64,000 nt of DNA from Caryophanales bacterium (GTDB lineage Bacteria > Bacillota > Bacilli > Paenibacillales > CANHCR01), in assembly GCA_947459205.1 (NCBI GenBank), contig CANHCR010000005.1:1-64000 (forward strand), in the 5' to 3' direction. Below, one piece after another: positions 43,122 to 52,131 of the stretch. The notes under the pieces are model-generated. The model saw only the letters and a list, made by a program, of their open reading frames with translations, had not been told where the DNA came from and ran no database searches. Position 1 is the first letter of the stretch, and each line of letters opens with the position of its first letter. The position numbers and the translations under genes were made by a program.

Positions 43122-43940
43122 ATGAGTACAAAAGAACGAGTTGATGTGCTGCTCGTGCGGCAAGGATATTTTGAGACGCGAGAAAAAGCGAAAGCGGCCG
43201 TGATGGCAGGTTTGGTGTACTGCGGAACGGAGCGCATCGAAAAACCAGGGACTAAAATGGTGACCAGTACGGATTTGACAGTCAAAGGTGCGGTGCATCC
43301 GTATGTCAGTCGCGGTGGTCTCAAATTAGAAAAAGCGTTGCGAGAATTTTCCGTCAGTGCTGAGGGGAAAGTCGTTCTCGATATCGGCGCATCTACAGGT
43401 GGATTTACAGATTGCGCGCTGCAACATGGCGCGCGTTTTGTATATGCGGTTGATGTCGGTTATAACCAATTGGATTGGTCGCTGCGTAACGATGAGCGCG
43501 TCGCGGTGATGGAACGCACCAATTTTCGCTATTTGACGATTGACGATTTAAAGGGGGCGTCGCCCGAGTTGGCGGTTATTGATGTCTCTTTTATTTCATT
43601 GAAATTGATTTTACCCGCACTAAAACCGTTGTTAACTGGGAAACGTACTGTTATCGCGTTAATCAAACCGCAATTCGAGGCAGGACGCGAGCAAGTTGGC
43701 AAGTCGGGTGTGGTTAGGGACAAACGAGTGCATGAACAAGTCTTGTGCGAAGTGTTGACGTTCGCTGCCGATCTTGGATTTTCGCTCATCGGCCTAAGTT
43801 TTTCACCAATCACTGGCGGAGAGGGCAATATCGAATTTCTCACGTGTTGGGACATTGCCGAATCAGAGGGGACGCTCATTGCACCGGATTTGCATATTGT
43901 CAACCGTGTGGTAGATGATGCACACCAGATCTTACTTTGA
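43122..43940 (+). CDS. tlyA: TlyA-family rRNA 2'-O-methyltransferase (YqxC)
   Basis: A 272-residue protein with an N-terminal S4 RNA-binding domain (ERVDVLLVRQGYFETREKAKAAVMAGLVY) followed by an FtsJ-like methyltransferase domain (KVVLDIGASTGGFTDCALQHGA, VAVDVGYNQLDWSLR-like segment, AVIDVSFISLKLILPAL). It likely methylates 16S and/or 23S rRNA. Its place between dxs and argR is conserved in Bacillales. Confidence 0.93.
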   Translation: MSTKERVDVLLVRQGYFETREKAKAAVMAGLVYCGTERIEKPGTKMVTSTDLTVKGAVHPYVSRGGLKLEKALREFSVSAEGKVVLDIGASTGGFTDCALQHGARFVYAVDVGYNQLDWSLRNDERVAVMERTNFRYLTIDDLKGASPELAVIDVSFISLKLILPALKPLLTGKRTVIALIKPQFEAGREQVGKSGVVRDKRVHEQVLCEVLTFAADLGFSLIGLSFSPITGGEGNIEFLTCWDIAESEGTLIAPDLHIVNRVVDDAHQILL

Positions 43941-43973
43941 TTACATTTCAAGTTGATAAAATGAGGAGTTTGT

Positions 43974-44423
43974 ATGAAATTACAGAGACATTTGAAGTTG
44001 CGCGAAATGATCGCCAATTTTGAAATCGAAACACAAGACGAATTAGTGGAGCGACTGCAAACGGCCGGTTTTAATGTTACGCAAGCGACCGTATCACGTG
44101 ACATCAAAGAACTGATGCTGATTAAAGTGCCTACCGGCAAAGGGCATTACAAATATTCGCTGCCGGGCGAAGGGCGACCGAATCCGCAACAAAAATTGAA
44201 GCGTGCGCTCAATGACCACTTTGTATCGATTGATTACACAGAACACCTGATTGTGCTCAAAAGCAATCCGGGAACGGCAAGTGCCATCGGTGCGTTGATC
44301 GACCAACTTCCGTGGCAAGAAGTGATGGGGACGGTGTGCGGCGATGATACGATTTTGATTATTTGTCGTGATCGTTCGAAAAGCAAGCATGTAGTTGAAC
44401 AGATTCAGTCCTTTTTAACGTAG
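43974..44423 (+). CDS. argR: Arginine repressor ArgR/AhrC
   Basis: A 149-residue hexameric regulator of arginine metabolism. The winged helix reads [45 protein letters not shown] and the arginine-binding core [38 protein letters not shown] precedes the ATG. It lies directly upstream of recN, as in B. subtilis. Confidence 0.95.
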   Translation: MKLQRHLKLREMIANFEIETQDELVERLQTAGFNVTQATVSRDIKELMLIKVPTGKGHYKYSLPGEGRPNPQQKLKRALNDHFVSIDYTEHLIVLKSNPGTASAIGALIDQLPWQEVMGTVCGDDTILIICRDRSKSKHVVEQIQSFLT

Positions 44424-44438
44424 GGCGGTGAGCAGATC

Positions 44439-46127
44439 GTGCTAGTGGAGTTGTTTATTCGCAACATAGCTGTCATCGAAGAAGTGCGTGTGCGCTGTGG
44501 CGATGGATTTCATGTGCTGACGGGTGAAACTGGAGCGGGGAAATCGATTGTCATCGATGCCTTGACACTGATTGCTGGCGGTCGCAGTTCGGCGGAACTC
44601 ATTCGTTATGGGTGTGATCGCGCTGAGGTAGAGGCCGTATTTGATTTGCCTGCCCAACACGCGGTTTGGCAAGCGTTGGAGCGACTTGGCGTCCATTTTG
44701 AAGCGGACGAGTGGTTGATTGTGCGCCGTGAATTGTCAGCTGCGGGCAAAAGTATAAGCAGAATTAATGGACAAACCGTGAATTTGTCGACGTTGAGAGA
44801 AATTAGTGAATTTCTCGTCAATATCCATGGGCAGCATGAACATCAATCTTTATTTAAGACTGACTTACATATTGAATGGCTGGACTTGTATGGCGCTGCG
44901 TCGATATCTCCGCTCAAAGCAGTTTATACAGCGAATTTCAAGGAATATTCTGCGGTGCGCCGTGAGTGGAAGGAACTGCAGACAAAAGCTCGCCAAGCGG
45001 CACAAATGGCGGATCTCTACCGGTTTCAGTTGCAAGAAATTCGTGCGGCGAAATTGAAGGCGGATGAGGAAGAACTGCTCATGACGGAGCGGAAACGCCT
45101 TGCCAATGCCGAAAAAATATCTTCAGCCGCCCACACTGCTTATGATTTGCTGAATGGTAACCAGCGTGTCATTGAATCGCTCAATGTAGCCATCGCAAAA
45201 CTGCGCGAGATTCAGAAGTATGACGATGAGCACATGAAACCGTTGCTCGAACAACTCGAGGGTGCTTATTTTCAAACGGAAGATGTTGCCATACAAATGC
45301 GTGACTACCGCGACCAAATTGAATTCAATCCGAGTCGCTTACAACAAGTGGAGAGCAGGCTAGACTTGATTTCTGTATTGAAAAAGAAATATGGCGCGAC
45401 AATTAACGACATTTTGCAACATGAAGCGACCATCAGCAACGCATTGGAGTCCTTCGAAAATCACGATCAACTTGTACAACAACTGCAAGTGCGCGAACAG
45501 CAACTCGCCGCGCAATTACGTGAGCAAGCGAACCAATTGAGCGAAGCACGACGTACGGTAGGGGAACAGTTATCCACGCAAATCGTCGAGCAACTCAAAC
45601 AGTTGCAAATGGAGCGGACTCGTTTCGCAGTACAGTGTGTGACGCTCGACTCGTTCCAAAAGAACGGTACCGATGCCGTTGAGTTTTTAATTTCCGCCAA
45701 TCCTGGTGAACCGCTTCGTTCACTGGCGAAAGTCGCGTCAGGCGGTGAATGTTCACGCATCATGCTGGCGATGAAGACCATTTTTTCACGCATCGAACAA
45801 ATACCAGTGCTCGTCTTTGACGAGGTAGATACGGGCGTCAGTGGCCGGGCAGCACAGGCAATCGCCGAAAAAATGGCGGAAGTTGCAAAGTCGTGCCAGG
45901 TGTTTGCGATTACTCATTTGCCGCAAGTTGCCTGTATGGCTGACGTTCATTTTTTGATCGAAAAGACGGTTGCGGGTGAACGAACGACGACGCAGCTTCA
46001 TGACCTGCGCGATGAGGCGCGTGTCGAAGAAATGGCACGAATGTTGGGCGGCGCACAGCTGACCGACAAGACGCGTGACCATGCTCGTGAGATGCTTGCC
46101 ATCGCACACAACGTCAAAAAAATATAG
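44439..46127 (+). CDS. recN: DNA repair protein RecN
   Basis: SMC-like ATPase of 562 residues acting early at double-strand breaks. Walker A TGETGAGKSIVIDALTL, long central coiled coils, the ABC signature VASGGECSRIMLAMKTIF and Walker B VLVFDEVDTGVSG are all present. GTG start (MLVELFIRNIAVIEEV) after GGCGGTGAG. Confidence 0.97.
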   Translation: MLVELFIRNIAVIEEVRVRCGDGFHVLTGETGAGKSIVIDALTLIAGGRSSAELIRYGCDRAEVEAVFDLPAQHAVWQALERLGVHFEADEWLIVRRELSAAGKSISRINGQTVNLSTLREISEFLVNIHGQHEHQSLFKTDLHIEWLDLYGAASISPLKAVYTANFKEYSAVRREWKELQTKARQAAQMADLYRFQLQEIRAAKLKADEEELLMTERKRLANAEKISSAAHTAYDLLNGNQRVIESLNVAIAKLREIQKYDDEHMKPLLEQLEGAYFQTEDVAIQMRDYRDQIEFNPSRLQQVESRLDLISVLKKKYGATINDILQHEATISNALESFENHDQLVQQLQVREQQLAAQLREQANQLSEARRTVGEQLSTQIVEQLKQLQMERTRFAVQCVTLDSFQKNGTDAVEFLISANPGEPLRSLAKVASGGECSRIMLAMKTIFSRIEQIPVLVFDEVDTGVSGRAAQAIAEKMAEVAKSCQVFAITHLPQVACMADVHFLIEKTVAGERTTTQLHDLRDEARVEEMARMLGGAQLTDKTRDHAREMLAIAHNVKKI

Positions 46128-46252
46128 GCTAAACAACAATCACCAAGCCAAAATTACACCTTCATATTTCAAGCGCGCGAAGGACACCTTATACGTACGC
46201 ATCTGTCACCTGCCTCAACGCAACGTTCCGGAAGTCAAATCCAGAAAGGAGC

Positions 46253-47383
46253 GTGGTTCGTCTGACTGATAGTAAACAAGGTACTTCGCGCTTTTTTTCA
46301 TGTTTGCTGACGCTGACAGTGCTGTTTTCCGTATTCGGTGCGCCGCTTTCGGCAAACGCGCAATTGCCGAATGTGGAGAAACCGATTGAGGACATCCGCG
46401 TCATGCCTGGCGGTCAAACCGTCGGCGTCAAGTTGAAGACCGTCGGAGTCGTAGTGATCGGTCATCATCAAATCGAACGTGCCGACAGTAAGCGCGTTTC
46501 ACCAGCTGAATTGGCTCGTATTCAACTGGGCGATGTCATCCTCAAAGTGAATGGGGAACGCGTGAAGAGTGCAAAGCAGTTCGCTGAACTTGTGCAAAAG
46601 GGTGCCACAACGGGTGATGCTGCTAGTGATGCGAACCAAGTTGCTCCGTTAAACTTGCAAATCGTTCGCGACGGTCAAACCATGACTTCCTCGATACTAC
46701 CTATTTTGGACAAACATGCACAAAAATATCGCTTGGGAATTTATGTGCGAGACCAAGCGGTAGGCATCGGAACGCTCACCTTTTACTCGCCGCTCTATAA
46801 AATGTACGGTGCACTCGGCCACATGATTACGGATGCCGACACCCATGTGCCGTTATCCGTCGAAAATGGCGAAATTTTGCCGTCAGAAGTCACGTCCATC
46901 CGTAAAGGTGAAAAGGGACAGCCGGGTGAAAAACGAGCGCAAATTGTGACGCATAGCCCGCCTTTCGGCAATATCGAAAAAAACACGCCGTTCGGGATTT
47001 TTGGCGAGTTGAGTATGGCACCGATTGACGGCAAAATCATGAAGCCGTTGCCGATTGCGGGACGAAGTGAAGTTCGCGAAGGACCTGCAAAAATGTTGAC
47101 GGTCATCGAAGGTCGGAAAGTCGAAGCGTTTGATATCGAAATCGTGCATCTGAACAAGCAGAGCGAACCTGAAACGAAGGGTATGGTAGTGCGTGTCACC
47201 GATCCGCGATTGCTTGAGAAATCAGGCGGAATTGTGCAAGGAATGAGCGGCAGCCCGATTATTCAGAATGGAAAACTAGTCGGTGCAGTGACGCATGTTT
47301 TTGTCAATGATCCGACGTCGGGTTACGGCTGCTACATCGAATGGATGTTGCGTGATGCTGGTGTGAAAGTAAAAGCGGCTTAA
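46253..47383 (+). CDS. spoIVB: SpoIVB serine peptidase
   Basis: Forespore-secreted peptidase that triggers SpoIVFB processing of pro-sigma-K. The 376 residues have an N-terminal membrane/signal segment (FFSCLLTLTVLFSVFGAPLSANA), a PDZ domain (PAELARIQLGDVILKVNGERVKS) and a SpoIVB S55 peptidase domain with GIVQGMSGSPIIQNGKLVGAVTHVFVNDPTSGYG, where Ser of GMSGSP is catalytic. The GTG start sits close to GGAG, so the exact start is uncertain. It lies between recN and spo0A as usual. The 125 bases before it hold no clear promoter. Confidence 0.95.
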   Translation: MVRLTDSKQGTSRFFSCLLTLTVLFSVFGAPLSANAQLPNVEKPIEDIRVMPGGQTVGVKLKTVGVVVIGHHQIERADSKRVSPAELARIQLGDVILKVNGERVKSAKQFAELVQKGATTGDAASDANQVAPLNLQIVRDGQTMTSSILPILDKHAQKYRLGIYVRDQAVGIGTLTFYSPLYKMYGALGHMITDADTHVPLSVENGEILPSEVTSIRKGEKGQPGEKRAQIVTHSPPFGNIEKNTPFGIFGELSMAPIDGKIMKPLPIAGRSEVREGPAKMLTVIEGRKVEAFDIEIVHLNKQSEPETKGMVVRVTDPRLLEKSGGIVQGMSGSPIIQNGKLVGAVTHVFVNDPTSGYGCYIEWMLRDAGVKVKAA

Positions 47384-47409
47384 TATTGAACAATCGATGA
47401 ACTAGAATC

Positions 47410-47442
47410 GGCCTGTTCGCTCACGGGCGAGCAGGCTTTTTG
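47410..47442 (+). terminator. Terminator after spoIVB
   Basis: GCCTG/CAGGC with TTCGC/GCGAG extension and a TTTTT tail. Confidence 0.8.
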
Positions 47443-47474
47443 TATCTTCCGGATTGGCGATTTATTTGAGAAAA

Positions 47475-47640
47475 ATCGACAAACCTCGACGCGGCGCATC
47501 CATCGATTCGTGGTCCGAAATGCAAGCGAATGTCGGCATTTCACTTGCTGATATGTCGATTTTTGTCGAATGGATTTGGAAAAAATGTCGCAATTTATTC
47601 ATCTTTCATTTATTGCCATTAAAAGTTGGTAGTGTATAAT
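47475..47640 (+). promoter_or_regulatory. spo0A control region with 0A boxes and a sigma-A promoter
   Basis: The ~310-base gap before spo0A has a perfect 0A box TGTCGAA (47564-47570). Near matches are TGTCGAT (47554-47560), TGTCGCA (47586-47592), TGTCGGC (47531-47537) and, on the minus strand, TGTCGAT (47475-47481). A sigma-A promoter TTGCCA-16-TATAAT (47613-47640) lies downstream of them. No convincing sigma-H promoter was found here. Confidence 0.7.
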
Positions 47641-47696
47641 GGGAATTGGTTGGAAAACAAAGATACTGAGACATAGACAAAACAGGGGGATTTTCG

Positions 47697-48491
47697 ATGG
47701 GTAAGCTTCGCATCATGTTAGCTGACGACAATCGCGATTTTACAAATTTAATGGCAGACTTTATCAATCAACAGGAGGACATGGAAATTGTCGGGGTCGC
47801 GAATGACGGAATGGAGTTTGTCGAACGTTTGCGAACGTTGGAATTCGTGCCGGATATTATGATTCTAGATATTATCATGCCACACCTTGACGGACTTGGC
47901 GTGCTTGAACAATTGCGCGAAATGAACCTGAGTCCCCATCCGAAAATTATCATGTTGACGGCGTTCGGTCAAGAAAGCGTCACCCAGAAAGCAGTTCAAC
48001 TTGGGGCATCCTATTACATACTAAAACCGTTTGATTTGGAAGCGCTCGTTACACGCATCAGGCAGTTGATGGGCAACCAAAACACGCTTTCATTTTCCAA
48101 TAAGTCAGCTGTTGTTTCACTACATCCGCAACGTGGTAAAAATATCGACGTCAACATCAGCTCGATCATTCATGAAGTGGGCGTGCCGGCACATATTAAA
48201 GGGTACCAATACTTGCGCGATGCGATTACGATGGTGTTTAACAATATCGAGTATCTCGGATCCATTACGAAAACGCTCTACCCTACGATTGCGCTGAAAT
48301 ATAAGACGACGCCAAGCCGCGTTGAGCGGGCGATTCGCCATGCGATTGAGGTGGCATGGACACGTGGCAATATTGATTGCATTTCCAATTTGTTCGGTTA
48401 CACCATCAATATGTCAAAGGCGAAACCGACGAACAGCGAATTTATTGCGATGGTCGCCGACAAACTTCGTCTAGAGCACAAGGTCAGTTGA
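47697..48491 (+). CDS. spo0A: Sporulation master regulator Spo0A
   Basis: Response regulator that commits the cell to sporulation. The 264-residue protein has a receiver domain with acidic pocket DDN, phospho-acceptor Asp58 in [13 protein letters not shown], and switch residues MLTAFG and YYILKPF. The C-terminal sigma-A-contacting DNA-binding domain is complete ([39 protein letters not shown]). GGGGGAT precedes the ATG. Terminator follows. Confidence 0.98.
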   Translation: MGKLRIMLADDNRDFTNLMADFINQQEDMEIVGVANDGMEFVERLRTLEFVPDIMILDIIMPHLDGLGVLEQLREMNLSPHPKIIMLTAFGQESVTQKAVQLGASYYILKPFDLEALVTRIRQLMGNQNTLSFSNKSAVVSLHPQRGKNIDVNISSIIHEVGVPAHIKGYQYLRDAITMVFNNIEYLGSITKTLYPTIALKYKTTPSRVERAIRHAIEVAWTRGNIDCISNLFGYTINMSKAKPTNSEFIAMVADKLRLEHKVS

Positions 48492-48527
48492 TTTGGTGAC
48501 TTAGGGGATAACAAGACAAACGCATAG

Positions 48528-48563
48528 AAAAGCCGTTAACCAAACAAAGGCTAACGGCTTTTT
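48528..48563 (+). terminator. Terminator after spo0A
   Basis: AAAAGCCGTTA / TAACGGCTTTT 11-bp perfect stem with T run. Confidence 0.9.
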
Positions 48564-48565
48564 GA

Positions 48566-48594
48566 TTGAATAACGAGGTCTATTTCGCTATACT
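48566..48594 (+). promoter_or_regulatory. Sigma-A promoter of the small two-gene operon
   Basis: TTGAAT, a 17-base spacer and TATACT, 32 bases upstream of the ATG at 48627. Confidence 0.65.
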
Positions 48595-48626
48595 TGATAA
48601 TATCCAAACGGTATGGAGGAGCGCAG

Positions 48627-48815
48627 ATGTTTGTCACGGTCAAACTGTTTGTTTCTGGAAACGAGGAACAACCTGTACATACGGCAACAATCGAAATTCT
48701 CGACGACAAAATGGAATTGCTTGATGAGGAAGAGAAACAGGCTGCCGTGGAAATGAATGTGCGCACGTGGGCCGAGCATCATCTAATCCTCGATTGGGAA
48801 GTGAGCGATTCGTGA
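48627..48815 (+). CDS. Small hypothetical acidic protein
   Basis: A 62-residue protein (MFVTVKLFVSGNEEQ to WEVSDS) with no recognised family. The start is ATG 48627, preceded by GGAGGAG. It is rich in Glu and Asp and looks like a single small alpha/beta domain. It overlaps the next gene by 4 bases (GTGA), so the two are probably made together. Confidence 0.75.
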   Translation: MFVTVKLFVSGNEEQPVHTATIEILDDKMELLDEEEKQAAVEMNVRTWAEHHLILDWEVSDS

Positions 48816-49009
48816 GTCAGAAACCGAATCCAGAATCGCACCGCGTCGATTGCACAAAATGCATGTATTTTTATGTGACATGGGACCCAGACGCACCGCG
48901 CGGGTGCCATTTTTACAATTTCAAGTCGCCCTATTTTCCATCCGTCATCGTGTTTCAATCATCGGGCGAACGCTGCTTAAGCTTCGTTGAGAAAAAGAAG
49001 AAAAAGTGA
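48812..49009 (+). CDS. Small conserved four-cysteine protein
   Basis: A 65-residue protein, GTG start at 48812 overlapping the previous stop. It contains DCTKCMYFYVTWDPDAPRGCHFYNFKS, PSVIVFQSSGERCLSF and a poly-Lys end. The C-x2-C...C...C layout suggests metal binding. I recall such short proteins widely in bacteria, sometimes labelled uracil-DNA glycosylase without support; function unknown. Confidence 0.75.
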   Translation: MSQKPNPESHRVDCTKCMYFYVTWDPDAPRGCHFYNFKSPYFPSVIVFQSSGERCLSFVEKKKKK

Positions 49010-49017
49010 GCGAGGCG

Positions 49018-49239
49018 TTACTTTTTAATGTTCCCGAGTTCAGCGACAATCGCTTCGACTTCACTGATGCTGAATTGATTTTTGCCATTCACGAGGTCGT
49101 AGATGAATTTCACATCTTCATAGTGTGAAACGTTGAAATGTTCCGGGTTGATGACAGCGTTGTTGGCGACGCGCAACTTGGTTTAGATGGTTTCGAGCAA
49201 GATTGCCAAATTTTCTTTGCTTGGAACGTTTAAATCCAT
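49018..49239 (-). pseudogene. UPF0435/DUF1128 (YfkI-like) gene with an internal stop
   Basis: On the minus strand one frame reads MDLNVPSKENLAILLETI, then TAA (49183-49185), then TKLRVANNAVINPEHFNVSHYEDVKFIYDLVNGKNQFSISEVEAIVAELGNIKK and TAA. Both sides match DUF1128 continuously, so a single codon (probably AAA Lys) has become a stop at position 19. No frameshift is present. AAAGGAG lies 12 bases before the ATG and overlaps the stop of the DUF2627 gene upstream. Confidence 0.87.
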
Positions 49240-49246
49240 GATGGTT

Positions 49247-49513
49247 TCATTCTCCTTTGTTTGCTTTCTTTTTTTCGCGGAATCGAGGCGCTACATAATT
49301 GCGTTTGCGGTCACGGAAAAAAATCCATCCGGCGATAAAGGCAACACCTACTGAGAAGGCGAGCAACCCGCCGATGAATTTGATCCAGGGGAATCCTGCC
49401 GGCGTGAAGTTGATGAAGACCGCGTCTTTCATCCACAGAAACCCGTAGGTAGCGAGCACGCCCGGAACGACGAGCAAAATGATGGCGAGTAGCCTTTCAA
49501 AACTGGTTTTCAT
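49247..49513 (-). CDS. DUF2627 membrane protein (YqzF-like)
   Basis: An 88-residue protein with two TM helices (LLAIILLVVPGVLATYGFLWM, FIGGLLAFSVGVAFIAGWIFF) and a basic cytosolic tail. In Bacillus the homologue yqzF lies near the bkd operon, as here, where it is divergent from lpdV. AAGGAGAATGCG precedes the ATG. Function unknown. Confidence 0.85.
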   Translation of the reverse strand: MKTSFERLLAIILLVVPGVLATYGFLWMKDAVFINFTPAGFPWIKFIGGLLAFSVGVAFIAGWIFFRDRKRNYVAPRFREKKKANKGE

Positions 49514-49523
49514 CGCATTCTCC

Positions 49524-49551
49524 TTGATGTAAATGTGTACTTCTTTACAAT
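49524..49551 (+). promoter_or_regulatory. Possible bkd operon promoter
   Basis: TTGATG, a 16-base spacer and TACAAT, about 50 bases before lpdV. Confidence 0.4.
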
Positions 49552-49600
49552 ACTATGATGAGCGACGTTTGTCTAATTTAGAAGGAGGGTCTTCCCTTTT

Positions 49601-51019
49601 ATGAAACAGTATGATCTTGTGATTCTCGGTGGCGGTACCGGCGGCTATGTGGCGGCGATTCGCGGTGCTCAACTTGGGAAATCGGTCTGTATCGTGGAAC
49701 GTGAAAAACTGGGCGGTACATGCCTGCACCGCGGATGTATTCCGAGCAAAGCACTACTGCGCAGCGCCGAACTGTTCGCGACGATGCAGCATGGCGATGA
49801 ATTCGGTATTGAGAGTGAAGCCGTAACGCTGAATTTTACAAAAGTTCAATCGCGAAAACAAAAAATTGTCGATCAACTCCATGCTGGCGTGCAATATTTG
49901 ATGAAAAAGAACAAGATTGACGTCATTTACGGAAATGGTCGCATTGTCGGTCCATCGATTTTTTCACCAAAAAGTGGAGCGGTGGCGATCGAGAAGTCTG
50001 ACGGTGAAATGGAGACGATATTGCCGCAACATTTGATTATTGCAACGGGTTCGAGACCGCGCATTTTGCCGGGATTACCGAGCAGTGATTTGATTATGAC
50101 GAGCGACGAGGCGCTTTTGCTAGAGGAGTTACCGAAATCGATCGTGATCGTCGGCGGCGGTGTGATTGGTATTGAGTGGGCGTCGATGTTCAGCGACTTT
50201 GGGGTGCAAGTGACGGTACTCGAATATGCAGAGCGCATTTTGCCGACGGAAGACGAAGACATCTCCAAAGAAATGGCGCGCCTGCTGAAAAAACGCAAGG
50301 TGCAGGTCGTGACCGGCGTGAAGGTGATCGCCGAAAACACGGCGATTAGCGACGCAGGCACGATTATCGTGCAAGCCGATAAAAACGGCGAACTGCAAAC
50401 GTACACAGCAGAGAAAATGTTGGTCTCGGTGGGCCGCATCTCAAATGTTGAGCAAATTGGCTTAGAAAATACGGATATTAAAGTCGTGCATGGCGCGATT
50501 AAAGTTAATGAGCATTATCAGACGGACGAGCCGCACATTTATGCGATTGGCGATGTCATCGGCGGTTTGCAACTTGCACACGTCGCCAGTCATGAAGGGA
50601 TTCTCGCTGTTGAGCATAGCGCTGGATTGAGCGGACATGCCTTGAGTGCACATTTGGTGCCGAAGTGTACGTACTCACGTCCAGAAGTGGCGAGCGTCGG
50701 TTGGACGGAAACGCAGGCGCGTGAGCAAGGGCATGACGTCAAAACCGGCAAATTCAATTTCAAAGCAATTGGCAAGGCGCTTATTTTTGGAGAAGCGGAC
50801 GGATTCGTCAAAGTCGTCGCCGATGCCAAAACGAATGATATTCTCGGCGTGCACATGATTGGCCCGCACGTGACCGATCAAATAAGCGAAGCGGCACTTG
50901 CACAATTGCTCGACGCAACGCCGTGGGAAGTGGGTAGCATGATTCACCCGCATCCGACGCTATCGGAAATTATCGGCGAGGCGATGCTTGCCGTCGACAA
51001 TCGTGCCATCGGCATGTAG
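49601..51019 (+). CDS. lpdV: Dihydrolipoamide dehydrogenase (E3) of branched-chain 2-oxoacid dehydrogenase
   Basis: Reoxidises the lipoyl arm of E2 using FAD and NAD+. The 472 residues have FAD-binding VILGGGTGGYVAAIRGAQLG, the redox disulfide GGTCLHRGCIPSK, NAD-binding IVIVGGGVIGIEWASMF and the C-terminal HPHPTLSE catalytic His-Glu pair. GAAGGAGG precedes the ATG. It is first in the order E3-E1alpha-E1beta-E2; bkdR, ptb, bcd and buk found in B. subtilis are absent. Confidence 0.94.
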   Translation: MKQYDLVILGGGTGGYVAAIRGAQLGKSVCIVEREKLGGTCLHRGCIPSKALLRSAELFATMQHGDEFGIESEAVTLNFTKVQSRKQKIVDQLHAGVQYLMKKNKIDVIYGNGRIVGPSIFSPKSGAVAIEKSDGEMETILPQHLIIATGSRPRILPGLPSSDLIMTSDEALLLEELPKSIVIVGGGVIGIEWASMFSDFGVQVTVLEYAERILPTEDEDISKEMARLLKKRKVQVVTGVKVIAENTAISDAGTIIVQADKNGELQTYTAEKMLVSVGRISNVEQIGLENTDIKVVHGAIKVNEHYQTDEPHIYAIGDVIGGLQLAHVASHEGILAVEHSAGLSGHALSAHLVPKCTYSRPEVASVGWTETQAREQGHDVKTGKFNFKAIGKALIFGEADGFVKVVADAKTNDILGVHMIGPHVTDQISEAALAQLLDATPWEVGSMIHPHPTLSEIIGEAMLAVDNRAIGM

Positions 51020-51087
51020 ATTGAAATGGCAAAAACACGTATAATGTACGTATCACATTGATTATTTGCGCTGGAAGGGGGCTCTTT

Positions 51088-52131
51088 ATGGCTGCCAATG
51101 AATTAGTCAGTCAAGATGCGCTTCATCGCCAACTTGGATTAAGCGACGAGCGTTTGCTGGACATGTATTTTATGATGGTGTTGGCGCGGAAGTATGATGA
51201 GCGTGCGCTCTTGTTGCAACGCGCGGGCAAGATTAATTTTCACGTTTCTGGAATCGGACAAGAGGCGGCACAAGTGGCCGCTGCTTTTGCATTGCAAAAA
51301 AACAAAGATTATTTTTTGCCATATTACAGAGATTATGGCTTTGTGTTAGCGGTCGGAATGACGATGCGCGAATTGATGCTTTCACTGTTTGCCAAAGCAG
51401 GCGATCCGAATAGTGGTGGCCGGCAAATGCCTGGTCACTTCGGTGATAAGAAAAACAATATCGTGACGGGTTCGAGTCCAGTGACGACGCAAGTGCCGCA
51501 CGCGGTCGGGCTTGCGCTCGCTGCGAAGATCAAAAAACAATCGTTTGTTAGTTTTGTAACATTCGGTGAAGGCTCGAGCAATCAGGGTGATTTTCACGAA
51601 GGTTGCAACTTTGCCGGCGTACATAAATTACCGGTCATTTTCATGTGCGAAAATAATCAGTATGCGATTTCCGTGCCGATTGCCAAGCAAATTGGTGAAG
51701 CGCGAATCGCTGATCGTGCGTTGGGTTACGGCTTCCCAGGGCATCGCATTGATGGCAATGACGTTTTTGAAGTGTATCGCACCGTCAAAGAAGCGCGTGA
51801 ACGTGCGTTGCGCGGCGAGGGACCGACGCTCATCGAAGCGATGGTATACCGCTTGTCGCCGCACTCGACTTCTGATGATGACCTAGCGTACCGCACGAAG
51901 GAAGAAGTGCAGCACCATTGGAAATTGGACGGCATCAACCGTTTACGTGAGTATTTGTTGCAACACAGTTTGCTGAACGATGAGTTGGAGGCGGAAGGGC
52001 TCAAAAAAATCCAACTGGTGATTGACGAAGCGACCGATTTTGCAGAAAAGGCGCCATATCCGCGGCCTGAAGATGCATTTACACACGTTTATGGTGACGA
52101 GCAGGAGGGATCGACGAATGCCGGTCAGTAA
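51088..52131 (+). CDS. bkdAA: Branched-chain 2-oxoacid dehydrogenase E1 alpha subunit
   Basis: Thiamine-diphosphate-dependent decarboxylation of branched-chain 2-oxoacids. The 347 residues have QEAAQVAAAFAL, MPGHFG, the ThDP motif FGEGSSNQGDFHEGCNFAGVHKLPVIFMCENNQYAISVP, and the phosphorylation-loop region YRLSPHSTSDD. The start is ATG 51088 after GAAGGGGG; the track's 51058 is upstream of that site. It overlaps the E1 beta gene by 14 bases. Confidence 0.94.
   Translation: MAANELVSQDALHRQLGLSDERLLDMYFMMVLARKYDERALLLQRAGKINFHVSGIGQEAAQVAAAFALQKNKDYFLPYYRDYGFVLAVGMTMRELMLSLFAKAGDPNSGGRQMPGHFGDKKNNIVTGSSPVTTQVPHAVGLALAAKIKKQSFVSFVTFGEGSSNQGDFHEGCNFAGVHKLPVIFMCENNQYAISVPIAKQIGEARIADRALGYGFPGHRIDGNDVFEVYRTVKEARERALRGEGPTLIEAMVYRLSPHSTSDDDLAYRTKEEVQHHWKLDGINRLREYLLQHSLLNDELEAEGLKKIQLVIDEATDFAEKAPYPRPEDAFTHVYGDEQEGSTNAGQ

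Noticed and set aside
43529-44140. Long minus-strand ORF (203 codons) over tlyA/argR
   Set aside because: It is antisense to two well-supported genes, with Ser/Thr-rich shadow composition and no ribosome-binding site.
47454-47639. 61-residue ORF upstream of spo0A
   Set aside because: It runs through the 0A boxes and promoter and has no ribosome-binding site.
51021-51045. TTGAAA and TATAAT as a promoter for bkdAA
   Set aside because: The spacing is only 13 bases; I do not count it as a supported promoter.
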